DNA from: Aspidapion aeneum
Taxonomy: Eukaryota > Arthropoda > Insecta > Coleoptera > Brentidae
Reading direction: 5' to 3'
DNA: 64,000 nt
NCBI GenBank assembly: GCA_963576565.1
Contig: OY755042.1
Location: 8,022,372 to 8,086,371, forward strand
Each line of letters opens with the position of its first letter. Position 1 is the stretch's first letter. A model generated the notes under the pieces. The model was not told the DNA's origin and did no database searches. It saw only the letters and a list, made by a program, of their open reading frames with translations. Below, one piece after another: positions 60,026 through 64,000 of the stretch. The translations under genes and the position numbers were made by a program.

Positions 60026-60269
60026 CAGTCGTGCCTGCACTGCTATCCAAAGGAATCATCATGGATTCCTCACCGGCGGCCACAGCTGCAGCAAGAGCGT
60101 CCGCATCAACGTGTTGTTCTGTTTCTTCCGCTACGCCAGCATTAGCCTCCGTAGATTGTGCCTCAGTCTCAGCGGCTGCAGCCGCGTCATCTCCTTCCGC
60201 TACTTCGTTTGTCACCAGTAGGCATTGCTGTTGACCGTCCGGGCCTTGTGTGATCAAGATGGTTTGACC
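60026..60269 (-). CDS. Gene 2, coding exon (first one in the window)
   Basis: 244 bp on the - strand, acceptor 'tttttttcag'-type tract ending at 60270 and donor GTAAG at 60025-60021. It encodes GQTILITQGPDGQQQCLLVT, NEVAEGDDAAAAAETEAQ, STEANAGVAEETEQHVDADA and LAAAVAAGEESMMIPLDSSA, ending GTT plus one base. Highly acidic with alanine runs, no Cys/His motif. It joins 53679-53813 in phase 1. The composition resembles the transactivation or C-terminal tail of a nuclear factor, an inference only. Upstream exons lie right of the window or were not recognised. Confidence 0.8.
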
Positions 60270-60508
60270 CTGAAAAAAGACATTCGAATAATAGTTGGGC
60301 AGAATTTCAAAAGTTGTGGTGATTTTGATATAAATTGGTACGATTCGTAAATGATATGGCCCATTATGCCTTCAGAGTAAACTAGAAATCGGCTTCAAAG
60401 TATTAACTTTTCTAATATACAGGGTGAGGAAAAAGTACCGGGACCCCTAAATATCTCGATAACTAAGAGTTATTTGCAAAAATGGTCTAAATAAAAGTTT
60501 TAGGATTA

Positions 60509-61550
60509 GGTGGCCATACACACAGAGGTTGATCCGCCGGTTTGGAACGGCGCGGTTTAAACTGGCGGATTTGTCTTTCAATTAGTGGACATTCCACGCG
60601 CCGGTTATAGCCGGCACAGATTTATCTGTGAGTTCAGACCGGCGGGCGAAACTTGTGAGTTCCGCGCTCACAGATATTTTAACCGGCGCAGACTTCTCTG
60701 TCGGTTTAATCGCTGTTCAGGCCAACGGCTTCTCTAATTTGGATATCTTGTTTCGTAAGATCCTCTCTTACCAAATTTATTAAAAAATCATACGTGTTAA
60801 TAGAGAATTACTGAAATAAAGCCAGGCTATAATGGTGCCAGGTACAATTTAGACACCTTTACATTGTAATATCAGCTGTGATCTTTTAACACACGGCCTT
60901 TGTTTACTATATGAACCGGAATAAATAGTGCCTTCTTTTATTAATTGAAAATAAACGACGAAAGTTTTAAATTTGACTTTGATATGTCAATTTTGAAGGA
61001 TCAACTGTCAGTTTTTAATGTGAATGTGTCAAAACAGTGCCTGACACAATTATAGCCTGGCTGTATTTCAATAATTCTCTGATATCCATTCTTAAATAAT
61101 TTTTAAATCGTCTGGATCATTTTCTCGTAACTCTTTTAATAGAAGGTCATGGCTAAATAGTTTCCTCTTAAGCAAATAAGTTTTAACCCACTTGGAACGT
61201 CTCTCTTTTACACCACTATGCATTATTTTCATATTAATAATCATTCCCATACACAGAGCCTGCTTATATTTAGCACTAAACAATTTACATACGCTATGCT
61301 TAAAATACCGTGCCGCATAAAACTTTCGACTTGACGAAATTCCACAGTTTTGGTTAAACCGGCAGATAAATCTTGAGTTTTAGCCCACTAACGCGCGGTT
61401 ATGTCTGCCACAGACCGATATGAAGGATCGATTCGAAAGATTTTTTTTGTGTTAGTGGACTGCAGCAGTTTTAAACCGTTACGGACAAAACGGTCAGACT
61501 TATCTGTGCCGTTCCAAACCGACGGATCAACCTCTGTGTGTATGGCCAGC
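60509..61550. mobile_element. 1042 bp TA-flanked element nested in the mariner 3' region
   Basis: Inverted ends of about 43 bp starting GGTGGCCATACACACAGAGG, with TA at 60507-60508 and 61551-61552. The inner part has several 'ccggcg'/'ccgccgg' palindromes near both ends. A small - strand frame (61092-61283) is rich in Lys and has no domain. Superfamily not resolved. Confidence 0.75.
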
Positions 61551-61976
61551 TATTGAATTTTTTCTATTTGGTCGTGACATTGACATTGACGTATCTGTCA
61601 GCATTAGGAGTTTTTCGGAGGTCAACTTTAAAAATTTAAATGAAAACCATATTTTTTTCTTTTACCATTCGATGGAGAATAAAAATCTACGTTTAAAATG
61701 ACATTGTCATTTTCTGACGTTGAAAAATAAATGGATAATTAAATAAAATAATTAGTTTTAAGTTTTAGTGACTTTTTTTCTTATCTCTAAGGTCTTTAAA
61801 TACGGCCAGACATTTCTTTTAAAAACATGTACCTACTGTTTTAAAATCATAACAGTAATAATTAAAAGTTTTGTTATTCATAACGAATAACATAATATTA
61901 GTAATTTTTTTAATAAATTTAATTAAAAAAATTAACAAGATTTTCAAAATTCAAATTTAAGTGTAAAAAATTATAA

Positions 61977-62885
61977 TTAAATCAACTGCTCAAATTGTCC
62001 TCCGTTCACTGTTTGGCAAATGGCTATTCTGTGGTAAAAACTTTGAACGGCATTTCTGATGAAATCTAAAGGAATGAATGCTGCTACCTGAATTATACTG
62101 TTTCTTAATTCATTGAGATCCTGTGGATTAGTTTTGTATACTTTATCTTTTAAATATCCCCATAAGAAGTAGTCCATTGGTGTAAGATCCGGGGATCTAG
62201 GAGGCCACTCTACAGAACCTCTTCTACCAATCCACCGATGAGGGAACACTAAATTGAGGTACTGGCGAACGTCCCGAGCATAGTGAGGGGGAGCCCCATC
62301 TTGCTGAAACCATATGTTTTCAAAATTGTCCCCTACAGTATTACGTGCAGCTGGAATAATCTGATTTCTGAACATTGTTTCATACTTTTCTGAATTCAAA
62401 TTTCCTTCGATAAAGAATGGACCAATTATCCTATTATCAATAATCCCTATCCAAACATTTAATTTTTGGGGATGCTGTGTATGAGCCTCATAAATCCAGT
62501 GAGGATTTTCGTTATTCCAATAGCGACAATTATGTCTATTAACATGCCCATTTAAGCAAAATGTTGCTTCATCCGTAAAAAGGATTTTTGATATAAAATT
62601 GTTGTCATCATTTATTTTTTCCATCGTGAACTCACAAAATTCTAAGTGTCTGTCAAAATCATCCTCATTTAATTCTTGAAGTAAATGGAGCTTATAGGGG
62701 TGAAACTTTGATTGTTTTAATATCTTCAAAACAGATTTTTGATCTATTTCGTGTTCTAAAGCCACTTTTCTTGTTGAAGTGTGAGGATCTTCTACAAATG
62801 ACATCACCACGTTAAAGGATGTTTCAGGATTGGTTGCAGTTTTTGGTCTTCCTGATTTGGGCCTGGATTTAACGGCTCCCGGGTT
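61977..62885 (-). pseudogene. Mariner-family transposase, DD41D type, N-terminus missing
   Basis: About 300 codons open to the TAA at 61977-61979. The true frame extends upstream of the first GTG/ATG codons (62810-62804) through RPKSGRPKTATNPETSFN to two stops near 62890. The second helix-turn-helix is present (STRKVALEHEIDQKSVLKIL). The catalytic triad reads FTDEATF, WFQQDGAPPHY and SPDLTPMDYFLWG, with 41 residues between the second and third Asp, the spacing of the rosa/visitor-like group. The first helix-turn-helix (about 60-80 residues) and the start codon are lost. The core is otherwise intact, which implies fairly recent decay. Confidence 0.85.
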
Positions 62886-63331
62886 CTACTACGTTATACC
62901 TCGCTCGTCAAAACGCCCTATATAACGATTTTTTTGTATGGAAATGATTCTTTGGACTATTTTTAGTCGATTTAGATACGGGAAATTAAAAAAAAAAGTA
63001 TGGTTTTTTTTAAAATAATTTTTTAAAAAACGTTACATAGTGATTTTCTCTGACTTGTTTTGGTTGAAAAAAATCAATTTCTATCACTGCATCGTCAAAT
63101 TTTCGACATAAATTTGTAAATTAGCTTAGGATTAATAATTTAACAATTTTAAATTAATTACATACCTAGATTTTCGTGTTTTTTCGCGGTTTTTTCACAT
63201 AATTTGAAAATTTGTACACTTGACCTTCCCACAGATGTTTTGACACATTGATAGAAATTTCTTGCTGGGCCAAATGTTTCCGGGTCATTCGGCCATATCA
63301 AATTTCCCAATTCGATTTGCTTACGCTGACT
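62886..63331. other. No gene that can be supported
   Basis: A 65-codon - strand frame (63355-63158) with GNLIWPNDPETFGPARNFYQ and VKTSVGRSSVQIFKLCEKTA looks protein-like in composition but has no recognised domain or clear splice borders. Confidence 0.35.
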
Positions 63332-63335
63332 TACC

Positions 63336-63462
63336 CTCAGATGCACCATAAGCACTTAAGCGCGATTATGGGTTTAATCGCGATTAAGTCCTTGTTGCTC
63401 ACATACAAAACAACAAAGATTGAAAATGGATTAGCAAAGCCTTGTTACGGGGCATCTGAGGG
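63336..63462. mobile_element. 127 bp MITE with TTAA-type target
   Basis: Ends CCCTCAGATGCACC and inverted GGGGCATCTGAGGG, flanked by TTAC (63332-63335, probably a mutated TTAA) and TTAA (63463-63466). CCC start plus TTAA target is piggyBac-like. Inner 'taatcgcgatt' palindrome near 63373. Confidence 0.6.
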
Positions 63463-63504
63463 TTAAAGGCCCAAATTATAGGAAATTATTTATTTAGAAC
63501 TATT

Positions 63505-63835
63505 CACCAAGAATTGGCGCAGCCGATTCTTGCTTATTTCTTGTGCGGTACGGTTCGGTTCCGTTCAGTTCGGTTCGGTTCGGTTTGATTCGGTTCGGTT
63601 CGATTCGGTTCGGTTCGGTTCTGTTCGGTTCGTTTCGGTTCGGTTCCGTTCGGTTTGGTTTAGTTCGGTTCGTTTTGGTTCAGTTAAGTTGCGTTCGGTT
63701 TGGTTTTAGGTTAGGTTTGTTGGGTCTTAAAGTAATTCAGCAGGAGTCAGCGCAGCCGACTCCTGCTGAATTACTTTAAAACACAACCAAACTAATCTAA
63801 GATCGACCCAAACCGAACCAAACCGAACTGCTGAA
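63505..63835. repeat. CGGTT microsatellite between two hairpins
   Basis: The left hairpin at about 63508-63533 has stem caagaattggc/gccgattcttg. Next comes about 160 bp of imperfect GGTTC repeats (63547-63715). The right hairpin at 63727-63780 has a perfect 22 bp stem with loop agcgcagcc, then an AACCGAAC stretch (63808-63830). Both hairpin loops contain 'gcgcagcc' or 'gcgcagcc'-like words. The apparent Arg-Phe-Gly repeat protein on the + strand is an artefact of the microsatellite. Confidence 0.75.
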
Positions 63836-64000
63836 TTTCTGTAAATCATCATTATCATAATTGTTTCTGCATTTTTTTCATTATAAATGCTCAATAGTCG
63901 ATTTTGGACGATTTTACGGAGTCAAAAATGCGCGACAAATTAAAATGTTGGAGCAAAATGTAAGGTCGAACGTTAGATTTCAAAAATATGGTGTAACCAT
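63836..64000. other. No feature seen
   Basis: AT-rich end of the window. Confidence 0.5.

Larger units (their letters stand above)
60420..62885 (-). mobile_element. Mariner-superfamily element (DD41D), 5'-truncated
   Basis: The 3' terminus CAGGGTGAGGAAAAAGTACC lies at 60420, preceded by TA (60418-60419). The transposase is at 61977-62885. The 3' untranslated region is split by the TA-flanked element 60509-61550. On the other side, similarity to the coding frame stops near 62885 and no matching terminal repeat is seen before 63330, so the 5' end is lost. The element cannot move on its own. Confidence 0.75.

Noticed and set aside
60031..60234. Ala/Ser-rich + strand frame
   Set aside because: It is a shadow of gene 2 exon 60026-60269 on the - strand.
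63158..63355. Possible exon of gene 2 (frame with DPETFGPARNFYQCVKT)
   Set aside because: No acceptor/donor pair gives a phase that can be tied to exon 60026-60269, and the end overlaps the border of the TTAA MITE.
63543..63779. Open frame coding an Arg-Phe-Gly-Ser repeat protein
   Set aside because: It is the GGTTC microsatellite read in one frame. It has no unique domain.

Overview
The window looks like a piece of an AT-rich insect nuclear genome that is heavily colonised by transposable elements. Long introns with GT/AG borders, several clades of LINE, Tc1/mariner-type and hAT-type elements with intact target duplications, a tRNA-headed SINE and GACA microsatellites all point to a eukaryote. 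The mix (Jockey, RTE-like, Ty3/gypsy, Penelope-like, a mariner-family transposase with DD41D spacing) fits an insect, possibly a beetle; species cannot be read from the sequence.

Only two host genes can be supported, both by exons whose reading phase matches across introns. Gene 1 (+ strand) contributes its last two coding exons, 6031-6291 and 10613-10705, split by a 4.3 kb intron full of nested repeats. Gene 2 (- strand) contributes three coding exons, 60026-60269, 53679-53813 and 47957-48051, spread over 12 kb. It ends in a 32-codon exon with a stop and encodes an acidic, Ala/Gln/Glu-rich nuclear-regulator-like C-terminus. I recognise neither gene well enough to name it.

The layout from left to right is as follows. 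1-5.6 kb holds head-to-head copies of an inverted repeat family around a broken LINE, then a nearly full-length but frameshifted Jockey-type ORF2. 6-10.7 kb is the end of gene 1. 10.9-15 kb holds a GACA-type hairpin-ended element, an RTE-like LINE 3' end and a Ty3/gypsy gag-protease remnant. 15-34 kb is gene-free: TA-flanked non-autonomous elements, hAT-like and MULE-like elements and large foldback elements, several nested in one another. 34.8-43 kb is a tandem array of a 1.25 kb unit whose repeat junction lies inside the terminal repeat of a foldback element, interrupted by a truncated LINE and a palindromic hAT-like element. 43-46.4 kb holds two more foldback elements. 47.9-60.3 kb is gene 2 with introns filled by repeats, including a Penelope-like palindrome carrying hammerhead-ribozyme-like motifs and a three-level nest rich in GACGTC. 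60.4-64 kb holds a DD41D mariner-family transposase that has lost its N-terminal DNA-binding part, a second TA-flanked element nested in its 3' region, and paired hairpins around a CGGTT microsatellite.

The most unusual signals are the hammerhead-like motifs in Penelope-like repeats, one of them ending 35 bp upstream of a splice acceptor; the mode of origin of the 1.25 kb array; and the family of elements with terminal hairpins (six copies). All target duplications and element borders were read by eye; no alignment or folding program was run.
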